From an uncultured Clostridium sp. (lineage in GTDB: Bacteria; Bacillota; Clostridia; Clostridiales; Clostridiaceae), in NCBI GenBank assembly GCA_934777095.1, contig CAKVNP010000131.1, positions 1 to 6,535 on the forward strand: 6,535 nt of DNA. The letters are read 5' to 3'. A model generated the notes under the pieces. The model was not told where the DNA came from and did not search any database. It saw only the letters and a list, made by a program, of their open reading frames with translations. Position numbers and translations under genes: made by a program. This document shows positions 1 to 5,834 of the stretch, one piece after another; position 1 is the stretch's first letter, and every line of letters starts with the position of its first letter.

Positions 1-271
1 TAACAATAATTTCTATGTTCTGAATTAATATATGATATTCATTTTCATGTATTTCTAACTTTTTAACATGCCTATTATTTGAAAAACTTATAATACTATT
101 TACTATGTACCATTCATTTTCTTTTTCAATAGTTATTACCTTTAGTCTTCTTTGCTTTTTGCAATTTGACTTTAAAGTATAGTAAAGGACCACTGAGTTA
201 TTATTTTGATTAATTCTATTTTCTAAATCACCCAAATCACTATTACTAATATAACTAATTAGTCTTTCCAT
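1..271 (-). CDS. Hypothetical protein, N-terminal 90 residues (3' end beyond left edge)
   Basis: An open frame runs from ATG at 271 to the left edge with no stop, so only the first 90 residues are seen. The start is supported by an AGGTG ribosome site at 281-285, nine bases upstream. The protein begins MERLISYISNSDLGDLENRI. It then becomes rich in Lys, Asn and Ile with alternating hydrophobic residues (for example EWYIVNSIISF and YHILIQNIEIIV), suggesting beta strands. There is no signal peptide, membrane segment or recognisable motif, so it is probably cytoplasmic. I do not recognise the family. It is divergent from the surface protein and may be transcribed from the minus-strand -10 box at 465-470. 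The open frame and ribosome site make a real gene likely; its function is unknown. Confidence 0.7.
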   Translation of the reverse strand, partial: MERLISYISNSDLGDLENRINQNNNSVVLYYTLKSNCKKQRRLKVITIEKENEWYIVNSIISFSNNRHVKKLEIHENEYHILIQNIEIIV

Positions 272-355
272 TTAATTTATCACCTATTTTCTTTTTTACA
301 TTTATAAGTCTTATATCCTTTATATCGCTTTAATCTGAAAAAACTTAAGAACAAA

Positions 356-430
356 TTAATTTCTATTTAGATAATATTGATCTAAAAAGTTGATTATTTT
401 TAAATCCATTTTAACTTTCCACTCACTCAT
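356..430 (-). CDS. Possible 24-residue small ORF in the leader of the left-hand gene
   Basis: ATG at 430 opens a 24-codon frame ending in TAA at 356-358. The product begins MSEWKVKMDLKIINF and looks like a short amphipathic helix. An AAGGA stretch lies upstream, but only two bases separate it from ATG, which is closer than usual; a second in-frame ATG (codon 8) has a weak GGA eight bases before it. The ORF would start about 28 bases after the transcription start predicted from the minus-strand -10 box. In DNA this AT-rich, a frame of this length can occur by chance. Confidence 0.2.
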   Translation of the reverse strand: MSEWKVKMDLKIINFLDQYYLNRN

Positions 431-440
431 TTTCCTTTTA

Positions 441-469
441 TTGATTATTTTTACATTTTATGTTATTAT
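441..469 (+). promoter_or_regulatory. Sigma-A-type promoter with extended -10 for the surface protein gene
   Basis: TTGATT at 441-446 and TATTAT at 464-469 are separated by exactly 17 bases, and TG at 461-462 one base before the hexamer makes an extended -10. Transcription would begin near 476, giving a leader of about 33 bases before ATG 509, which has AGGAG at 497-501. This is the best-formed promoter in the window. Confidence 0.65.
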
Positions 470-470
470 A
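465..470 (-). promoter_or_regulatory. Minus-strand -10 box (TATAAT) overlapping the forward -10
   Basis: The reverse complement of 465-470 reads TATAAT, a perfect -10 hexamer pointing toward the left-hand gene. No convincing -35 lies 17 or 18 bases upstream (best match about three of six bases). The predicted start is near 458. It shares five bases with the forward -10 box at 464-469. Confidence 0.4.
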
Positions 471-508
471 TTCCATGTATTTACATTTGATTAAAAAGGA
501 GAGATATA

Positions 509-3052
509 ATGAAAAAAAGAAAACTTTTTTCGATTTTTTTGGCATTATCATTAATTATGCCATCTACAACGACATATTCAGATACACTATTTCCAATCAC
601 CTATAATTCTGAAAACGGGTTATATTCTGCTGAGAAAATATCCCATCCTAATGATGACATAAAACAATCAGATGGGATAATTGATTACGACAGTGGTGAA
701 AATGATAGGGGTCAAAATTATTCTTGGTCAGCAGTTGCATACGGAGACTATATGTATGTTGGTACACTTACTGGAGCAATTTCAAAAACATTACGAATAA
801 TTGCATCTCAGAACAACATAGATTTCAATGTTTTTAAAGCTACTATTGATGTATTATTCAATGGTAATCTTTATATGGATGATCCTATAAATAACCCTGA
901 TAATACTGATAGAAGTGCTTTACTTAAAATAAATACTAAAACTGGTAAAGTAGAAATAATTGCACAAGATAAATGTTCTTATCGTGCTGCTATAGAATAT
1001 AAGGACAAGCTATATTTTGCTGCTGCAGGAAGCCAGCCATATCTTTTAGAGGTTGATCCAGCTACAGATACGACACAAGTTGTTTATACTAGTCAAAAAC
1101 CATCAAATCCATATATTTCAGTAGGAATCAGAGGTCTTACTGTAGCAAATAATGAATTAGTTGCTAGTATGATTGGAGATAATGGAACTTATGTTGTTGC
1201 TTCAAATAATCCTTCAGATGGTCAGGATGCTTTTGAAGTAATTGCTACACAAGAAGATTTACTAGATTATCCTGCATACCATTATAATGACAGCATATTT
1301 GGCGGAGCTATCTGGGATATGGTAGAGTTTAATAATAAACTATATATGACTGTTGTTACCGGTAAAGCTGGTAATAAAGAAGCATTTGCAATGTTTTGTG
1401 GAGAAAAAGATTCTTCTACTGGTAAATGGTGCTTTAAACCTTTAATAGGTAATGAAAGTGATGGCGCAATTTATCCATTAGGCCTTGGAGCTGATAGATC
1501 AGGGGCAGCTAATTTATTTGTATATGCTAATCATTTGTATATTGGAGGATATAATGATCCAATGATTGCATTACCTTCTGCACTTAATATGGATTTTGAA
1601 GAATTATATAAAGACCTTTCTTCACCAGTATGTTTATGGAGAATGGATTCATCAGAAAATATTGAACTTGTTGCAGGTGAACCTAATGAGCTTTTCCCTA
1701 CAGTATTAGGTAACCAAACTGCTGGTTTCGGTAGTAATATGAATCAATATGTATGGAGAATGTCTGAATATGATAATAAATTTTATTTAGGAACATTTGA
1801 TATTTCAAGCTTAGCCTACCCTTTGATGCAGTTTACTAACGGTGATATTCTTAGAATGACACCTGAAGAAATAGAATCTCAAATTAATTATATTAAAGTA
1901 TTAATCGACCTGCTAATTAAAGAAGATGAAATATCAATTAACAGTAATAATATTAAGGATACCTCTTCTGCTAATAACTTAGACATAACAAATGAAATAG
2001 AACCTGATTATGTAGAAAGTATTTCTGATTCAGATAAAGATTTGTTATCTGATTCTCTAGAAATTATGATAGATAATTTAGACAAAATCGAGGAAAATTT
2101 AGCTAGCACTGCTTATGTTACTTCTGAGACACGCTCTATTTCATTTAATCTATTAGAAATCTATGAAAAATTATTATCTGCATATGAAAAAATAAAAGAC
2201 AAACTTCCTGAAGAGCTTGTGGATAATCTTGACAAAATATTAAATCAAAATACACTGCAAAATCTAACTTATTTCTTTGAAACATGCAATTATCTAAGTC
2301 AAGGTGAACGTGGTTTTGATTTATTTGCTTCTGAAGACGGGCTAAACTTTACTACTATTACAACTAATGGTTTTGGAGATCCTTATAATCATGGCTGTAG
2401 AGTATTTGCTCCAACAGATTCAGGATTATGTATTGGTACAGCAAATCCGTTTTATGGTACACAAGTATGGAAATTAATTGATAACTCTCGTGGAGAAATT
2501 ATTAATTCATATATATATAATTCCTCAATAACTTATGATAAGAACAACAATCCTTCTGAAAATAGCACAGATATAAAGGTAGACTTTAATGGTAATACTT
2601 TAAAATCAATAGAATTAAATTATGAAGAATTAGTATCCGGAACAGACTACACAATATTAGATGATAAAATAGTTTTATCTAATGATTACTTAAATTCTTT
2701 AGAGATTGGATCCTATACCCTAAAACTAAAGTTTAGTGCTGGCGCTAATGGCATTGTTACCTTAAATGTTATAGATTCCACACCAGATGATAATGATGAT
2801 AACGGCAATGACAATGACGATAATCCTAATACTAATCCTGGTTTAGATAATGGCTCTGACAATCCTTCTGATGATAATAAAAATGATAATTCAATAGATA
2901 CAAATAATAAGAAATCAATAAATACTGACACATCCAAAGAAGAATCATTGCCAATAACAGGAACTCCATATTCTAGTATATTACCTGTATTCCTAGGTTT
3001 CTTAGCTGTTATTAATGGAGTAATCTTAAAAAGAAAAAAATTAAATCAATAA
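509..3052 (+). CDS. LPXTG-anchored cell-surface protein: beta-propeller, helical insertion, X2 module
   Basis: This 847-residue protein should be secreted and covalently attached to peptidoglycan by sortase. Residues 1-25 are a signal peptide (KKRK, then a hydrophobic core LFSIFLALSLIM). Residues about 70-430 repeat a pattern of the type W-x-x-x-Y-x-[ND]-K-[LF]-Y-[LM]-G-T (near 71, 156, 203, 264, 331 and 412), as in beta-propeller blades. Residues about 447-597 are a helical, Glu/Lys/Leu-rich block. Propeller-like sequence resumes at 600-657, with an Asp-box-like SEDGLNFTTI. Residues about 671-757 match the X2 (CBM_X2) module: DFNGNTLKSI, GTDYTI and LKLKFSAGANG are its hallmarks. Residues 758-812 are an Asp/Asn/Ser-rich stalk, followed by LPITG (814-818), a hydrophobic span and the basic tail KRKK. 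The start is fixed by AGGAG seven bases upstream. The ligand is unknown; carbohydrate or wall binding is inferred from X2. No sortase gene is in the window. Confidence 0.93.
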   Translation: MKKRKLFSIFLALSLIMPSTTTYSDTLFPITYNSENGLYSAEKISHPNDDIKQSDGIIDYDSGENDRGQNYSWSAVAYGDYMYVGTLTGAISKTLRIIASQNNIDFNVFKATIDVLFNGNLYMDDPINNPDNTDRSALLKINTKTGKVEIIAQDKCSYRAAIEYKDKLYFAAAGSQPYLLEVDPATDTTQVVYTSQKPSNPYISVGIRGLTVANNELVASMIGDNGTYVVASNNPSDGQDAFEVIATQEDLLDYPAYHYNDSIFGGAIWDMVEFNNKLYMTVVTGKAGNKEAFAMFCGEKDSSTGKWCFKPLIGNESDGAIYPLGLGADRSGAANLFVYANHLYIGGYNDPMIALPSALNMDFEELYKDLSSPVCLWRMDSSENIELVAGEPNELFPTVLGNQTAGFGSNMNQYVWRMSEYDNKFYLGTFDISSLAYPLMQFTNGDILRMTPEEIESQINYIKVLIDLLIKEDEISINSNNIKDTSSANNLDITNEIEPDYVESISDSDKDLLSDSLEIMIDNLDKIEENLASTAYVTSETRSISFNLLEIYEKLLSAYEKIKDKLPEELVDNLDKILNQNTLQNLTYFFETCNYLSQGERGFDLFASEDGLNFTTITTNGFGDPYNHGCRVFAPTDSGLCIGTANPFYGTQVWKLIDNSRGEIINSYIYNSSITYDKNNNPSENSTDIKVDFNGNTLKSIELNYEELVSGTDYTILDDKIVLSNDYLNSLEIGSYTLKLKFSAGANGIVTLNVIDSTPDDNDDNGNDNDDNPNTNPGLDNGSDNPSDDNKNDNSIDTNNKKSINTDTSKEESLPITGTPYSSILPVFLGFLAVINGVILKRKKLNQ

Positions 3053-3070
3053 TTTATTAACATAAATTAA

Positions 3071-3111
3071 GTAAAAAAAAGATGGATTCTTTGCGAATCC
3101 ACTTTTTTTAC
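3071..3111. terminator. Bidirectional intrinsic terminator between convergent genes
   Basis: TGGATTC (3083-3089) pairs with GAATCCA (3095-3101) around a five-base loop. The stem continues through an eight-A run (3073-3080) opposite a seven-T run (3103-3109), with one bulged A. Either strand gives a stem followed by a U tract, so it can end both the surface-protein transcript and the bL25 transcript. Confidence 0.9.
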
Positions 3112-3116
3112 TCAAT

Positions 3117-3695
3117 TTAATCTTCCACAGCAGTATCTTTTTCTTCATCATCTTCTACTGCAACATTACCTGCTACAGTTGCTACTATTACATTTTCATC
3201 AAGATCTAATTTTATTTCTTTAGGTAATAGTAAATCTTTAGCTAAAATTTTATCACCATAATTTAAGCTGCCAACCTGATATTGAATGCTTTCTGGTAGC
3301 TTATCTGCTTCACCATATACTTCTACCTCTGGTACAATTACTTCTAATAGTAATTGTCTTCCTTCTAAGACACCTTCACCTTCAAATGTTACAGGCATCT
3401 TCATCTTAATTTTATCTTTCTTATCAATGTTTTGGAAATCAATATGAATTACCTTTCCATAAGGATCTGTCTGTAATTCTTTAACTACGCAGCTTTCAGT
3501 ATGTCCATTTAAATTTAAGGAAACTATTGTGCTTTTAGCTAAAGTTAAAAGCCTATACATATCTCTCTTTGTGATTTTAATAGGTAAAGTGTTTTTAATA
3601 TGTCTTCCATATAAAACACATGGAATTTCACCATTTCTTCTTACTTTTTTACCTTCTTCATTTCTTTCATATACATTAAATACTACATTTTCCAC
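3117..3695 (-). CDS. rplY: 50S ribosomal protein bL25 / general stress protein Ctc (two-domain form)
   Basis: bL25 binds 5S rRNA in the large ribosomal subunit; the long Ctc/TL5 form has an extra C-terminal beta domain. With the start chosen here the protein has 192 residues, normal for the Ctc form. Residues 15-30 (GKKVRRNGEIPCVLYG) and 77-87 (DPYGKVIHIDF) are signatures of the 5S-binding domain. The Cys in IPCVLYG replaces a residue that is usually Gly or Ala. Residues about 95-178 form the TL5 domain (MPVTFEGEG, GSLNYGDKI, ENVIVATVAG), followed by an acidic tail ending DTAVED. The frame stays open to GTG 3764 (215 residues), but that start has no ribosome site and its extra 23 residues have no counterpart in the family. 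GTG 3695 has AGAAGG seven bases upstream, and VENVVFNVYERN matches the usual family N-terminus. The neighbours are unrelated genes, not the usual pth partner. Confidence 0.93.
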   Translation of the reverse strand: MENVVFNVYERNEEGKKVRRNGEIPCVLYGRHIKNTLPIKITKRDMYRLLTLAKSTIVSLNLNGHTESCVVKELQTDPYGKVIHIDFQNIDKKDKIKMKMPVTFEGEGVLEGRQLLLEVIVPEVEVYGEADKLPESIQYQVGSLNYGDKILAKDLLLPKEIKLDLDENVIVATVAGNVAVEDDEEKDTAVED

Positions 3696-3702
3696 AATAA
3701 CG

Positions 3703-3708
3703 CCTTCT
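3703..3708 (-). promoter_or_regulatory. Ribosome binding site that decides the bL25 start
   Basis: The minus strand reads AGAAGG here, followed by seven bases and GTG at 3695. No comparable site lies before the longer in-frame GTG at 3764. Confidence 0.6.
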
Positions 3709-3737
3709 TTCAATAATTGTAAGTTTCCTATATTTTT

Positions 3738-3743
3738 ATTATA
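3738..3743 (-). promoter_or_regulatory. Candidate -10 box (TATAAT) for bL25
   Basis: The minus strand reads a perfect TATAAT here. Transcription would start near 3731 and give a leader of about 36 bases to GTG 3695. The -35 region is poor (GTGTGG or TGTGGA near 3760-3766), so the call rests on the -10 alone. The box lies inside the alternative N-terminal extension that starts at 3764, which fits the shorter start. Confidence 0.35.
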
Positions 3744-3793
3744 ATACTTGGCATTATTTTCCACACATCTATTAACTTATATATTTTGAGGTG

Positions 3794-3815
3794 AAATTTG
3801 CTATATAACAAATTT
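3794..3815. repeat. 22-bp near-perfect inverted repeat in the bL25 leader
   Basis: AAATTTG (3794-3800) and CAAATTT (3809-3815) flank a central TATATA (3802-3807). Twenty of the 22 positions are symmetric; only the 3801/3808 pair breaks it. The central spacing is typical of a dimeric repressor operator. It lacks a U tract and G/C core, so it is not a terminator. It lies about 50 bases upstream of the candidate bL25 -10 box. The regulator is unknown. Confidence 0.5.
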
Positions 3816-3863
3816 ATCGTCTATTCTCTCTTTTATTATTAATAATGCTTACCTTTATGAATA

Positions 3864-3938
3864 TTAGTTATATGTTTTTAAGAAATAATTACCAGAATTG
3901 ATATTATGCATATAATTTTTTTTAATAGTGTTCTTCAT
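3864..3938 (-). CDS. Putative 24-residue small protein or leader peptide upstream of bL25
   Basis: ATG at 3938 opens 24 codons ending in TAA at 3864-3866. The ribosome site is strong: AGGAG at 3947-3951, eight bases before ATG. The peptide begins MKNTIKKNYMHNINSG and is rich in Lys, Asn and Tyr, with no Cys, signal sequence or transmembrane segment. An extended -10 promoter (3992-4000) would start transcription near 3985, about 47 bases upstream of the ATG. It is on the same strand as bL25, 169 bases before its start, so it could be a free small protein or a regulatory leader peptide. It resembles no family I know. Promoter, ribosome site and ORF in the right order raise it above chance, but its length is not itself evidence. 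Confidence 0.4.
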   Translation of the reverse strand: MKNTIKKNYMHNINSGNYFLKTYN

Positions 3939-3991
3939 AATTACTTCTCCTACAATACTTTATAACTCATTTCACTATTTTACTAACCATT

Positions 3992-4000
3992 ATTATAGCA
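3992..4000 (-). promoter_or_regulatory. Extended -10 promoter (TGCTATAAT) on the minus strand
   Basis: The minus strand reads TGC followed by TATAAT (3992-3997), a perfect extended -10. A -35 17 bases upstream would be TATTTA (4015-4020), which is weak; extended -10 promoters tolerate this. It points into the small ORF at 3864-3938 and on toward bL25. Confidence 0.5.
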
Positions 4001-4071
4001 TTTTTTAATGAATATAAATAGCATCCTTAAGCAAACTATATACATATACTAATTTTAAGGAGGCCTATTTT

Positions 4072-4671
4072 ATGATTAACAAAAAGAAAATCTTATTATT
4101 TATGATTTTTTCACTATTTATGCTGATTTTTATAAGCTGTGGAAACAAATCATCTGATAATAACAATGGAAATTTTAATACTAATAGTACTAACAAAGAA
4201 AGTTTTGATACTGATAATGTAACTCCACCAACTAATGAGGAATATTATAATTATCTGGGAGATAAATACAGTCAATATTTAGGTGATTTAGCACTTTATA
4301 ATGATTATGATATTTTTGTAGATGACTTCACATACAATGGAACATATGAAGAATTTATTACTGCATATAACGGCGATTATGATAAACTAAAAACTAATCT
4401 AGAAGCTTTTAAGCACGACTTGCAGAATGATGTCGTAAAAGGTAATGCACAAGTAGATAAAGTTAATCAAGATGTTATCACAGCTATAGATAAAGCTATA
4501 ATTTCAGTTGATGATTATACTGCAACTTTTGCAGAAAAAACTAAGGATTATGCAACATTATCAAAAGATGAGGTAGTTAAAGGATTAAGAACACTTGCCA
4601 CAGCACCACATAATGCTAAGATAGAATTAGATAACTTAATGCGTGATGCAAAAACATCTTTAGGGCTTTAA
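4072..4671 (+). CDS. Predicted lipoprotein of unknown function (199 residues)
   Basis: The N-terminus is a lipoprotein signal: KKK at 4-6, a hydrophobic stretch at 7-21 and FISC at 20-23, with Cys23 as the lipidated residue. Phe at position -3 is less usual than Leu but tolerated. Residues 24-55 form a Ser/Asn/Asp-rich linker. The mature domain (about 56-199) starts with a Tyr-rich acidic part (EEYYNYLGDKYSQYLGDLALY) and continues as predicted helices, probably a small helical bundle held outside the membrane. AAGGAGG at 4057-4063, eight bases before ATG, fixes the start. No clear sigma-A promoter was found upstream; TATACT at 4045-4050 has no matching -35. The gene stands alone, divergent from bL25 and followed directly by a terminator. 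I do not recognise the domain and see no catalytic motif. Confidence 0.88.
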   Translation: MINKKKILLFMIFSLFMLIFISCGNKSSDNNNGNFNTNSTNKESFDTDNVTPPTNEEYYNYLGDKYSQYLGDLALYNDYDIFVDDFTYNGTYEEFITAYNGDYDKLKTNLEAFKHDLQNDVVKGNAQVDKVNQDVITAIDKAIISVDDYTATFAEKTKDYATLSKDEVVKGLRTLATAPHNAKIELDNLMRDAKTSLGL

Positions 4672-4673
4672 TA

Positions 4674-4708
4674 AAAAATAACCGTACATTTCTTGTACGG
4701 TTATTTTT
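4674..4708. terminator. Bidirectional intrinsic terminator after the lipoprotein gene
   Basis: ACCGTACA (4681-4688) pairs with TGTACGGT (4694-4701) around the loop TTTCT. The stem extends through A/T pairs to 15 bp (4674-4688 with 4694-4708). Each strand ends in a T-rich tract, so it can stop the lipoprotein transcript and also the convergent U32 operon. Confidence 0.9.
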
Positions 4709-4716
4709 ATACCTTC

Positions 4717-4857
4717 TTAATGTCTTCTAGCAAAATTTACAAACTTAAATTTATCTGGCCTATGTCTTGATTCAGTATATTGAAATAAAGTAGTATCATC
4801 TAAGTAAGAATAAAACACAAAAATATTTTTCTGTGTTTTAGTAATAACATTCACCAC
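4717..4857 (-). other. Orphan 46-codon frame downstream of the U32 operon (small gene or relic)
   Basis: A minus-strand frame starting at GTG 4857 (GTG 4854 is also possible) ends in TAA at 4717-4719. It overlaps the last 20 bases of the U32 gene in another frame. Its C-terminal half (DDTTLFQYTESRHRPDK and onward) has mixed charged and aromatic residues and reads more like protein than chance translation of AT-rich DNA. GGTGA five bases before GTG is a possible ribosome site. Against it, a hairpin at 4811-4840 falls within the frame. It may be a small co-transcribed gene, the tail of a lost gene, or chance. Confidence 0.2.
4811..4840 (-). terminator. Possible weak terminator at the end of the U32 operon
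   Basis: TAAAACACA (4811-4819) pairs with TGTGTTTTA (4832-4840), a nine-bp stem overlapping the stop codon of the U32 gene. On the minus strand it is followed only by the imperfect tract TTCTTACTTA, so termination would be weak. The stronger hairpin at 4674-4708 could serve as the main stop. Confidence 0.35.
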
Positions 4858-5821
4858 TACATTCACCCTTAAAAAGCTTTTTTTTCAATACTTCTTTATA
4901 TTGTTCTGTGTTTACATCAATAAGCTCTAAAGCTTTCTTTAAGTTCTTTACGTCCTTTTCCATATTATCTATAGAGTTTCCTCGGCCAACAACTTTCAAA
5001 TGTGTAACTCCAGCTTCCTTAAGACTCTTTAAGAAGCATATACCACATCCTGTACTTCCAAGCATATAGCACTCCCCTTCACTATAAATTTCCTGTTCTT
5101 CTTCATACATTTCTTCAAGCATATTATTATATTTTTCTATTCTTTGCTCTACTGATTTATATCCATTAGAATCATTATCGATCTTAGTTAATTCATATGG
5201 TATTTGACATAAATGTACTAGTTCATCGCAATGAAGAGAACTACAGAAGCCTCCAGTGTAATGACATCTTTCATTTAAAATAAAAGCTTCATATTGAAGA
5301 TTTTCCTTTTGATGATTTTTAATGCAGCTTTCAATATCTTCAATAGTATTTTTTCTATGGAAAATATATCTTGATAAATTAAATCTATTTAAAAAATCAA
5401 TTGATAAGCTATTTAGTTCACAACATTCACCACTTAAATGAATTATAGGATTAATATCCTTACCATTTAAATATACTAAAAGTGCTATATCTGCTACAAT
5501 AAATTCATTAAACCCTATTTCCATTAATTTTTTAATTAATAAATATATCTCTTCATATTGTTCTTCTAAGTAATACAAATAATTTAACGTAATTGTTACA
5601 GGAACTTTATATTTATCTACCATTTTCTTTAGTATTTTCATATCTTCAAAAGATCCTATATGTACATTATAGTAAAGAACTTCTCTCCTGTTTAAAGGAA
5701 AAAGTGTTCCATATTTATTATTCCATTCATAAGGAACAAAGCCACAGAAAACTTCATCAGCCCCAGCTTTAGCTAATCTTATATAATCATCAATGGACCC
5801 TAGTCCCGCTACTATTTTCAT
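4838..5821 (-). CDS. U32 family protein, UbiU-like Fe-S subunit
   Basis: The 327 residues follow the U32 plan. The N-terminus (MKIVAGLGSIDDYIRLAKAGADEVFCG) is the family's opening beta-alpha unit with AGAD-x-V-x-x-G. PVTITLNYLY and FNEFIVADIALL match later barrel strands. Cys186-x6-Cys193, Cys205 and Cys259 align with the four cysteines that bind a [4Fe-4S] cluster in UbiU-type members; Cys259 lies ten residues before EAGVTHLKVVGRG, as in the family. Characterised relatives do oxygen-independent hydroxylation (UbiU/UbiV on ubiquinone precursors, TrhP and RlhA on RNA); the name peptidase is historical. Extra cysteines occur at 133-134, 198, 262 and in a C-terminal CSGECYY tail. The protein is probably cytoplasmic. 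AGAGGA seven bases before ATG fixes the start, and only 13 bases separate it from the upstream gene's stop, so they form an operon. The substrate is unknown. Confidence 0.85.
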   Translation of the reverse strand: MKIVAGLGSIDDYIRLAKAGADEVFCGFVPYEWNNKYGTLFPLNRREVLYYNVHIGSFEDMKILKKMVDKYKVPVTITLNYLYYLEEQYEEIYLLIKKLMEIGFNEFIVADIALLVYLNGKDINPIIHLSGECCELNSLSIDFLNRFNLSRYIFHRKNTIEDIESCIKNHQKENLQYEAFILNERCHYTGGFCSSLHCDELVHLCQIPYELTKIDNDSNGYKSVEQRIEKYNNMLEEMYEEEQEIYSEGECYMLGSTGCGICFLKSLKEAGVTHLKVVGRGNSIDNMEKDVKNLKKALELIDVNTEQYKEVLKKKLFKGECSGECYY

Positions 5822-5834
5822 ATCTTTTTCCTCT

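Noticed and set aside
2713..2937. Minus-strand frame of 74 codons inside the surface protein gene
   Set aside because: It is the reverse of the Asp/Asn-rich stalk, giving Ser/Leu-rich low-complexity sequence, with no ribosome site.
3529..3744. Plus-strand frame of 71 codons opposite bL25
   Set aside because: It is a shadow of the bL25 gene; the bL25 frame has clear family motifs, while this one has no ribosome site.
3781..3845. Plus-strand GAGGTG followed by TTG and 14 codons
   Set aside because: The frame is very short and spacing is poor; GAGGTG flanks the dyad and needs no coding explanation.
4021..4051. Possible sporulation (sigma-G-like) promoter for the lipoprotein: GCATC, 17 bases, CATATACTA
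   Set aside because: The -35 and -10 each deviate from the consensus at important positions and spacing is one base short; in AT-rich DNA this is too weak to call.
4801..4840. AAAAATATTTTT palindrome as a stand-alone operator
   Set aside because: It is the inner part of the hairpin overlapping the U32 stop codon and is simple A/T sequence likely by chance.
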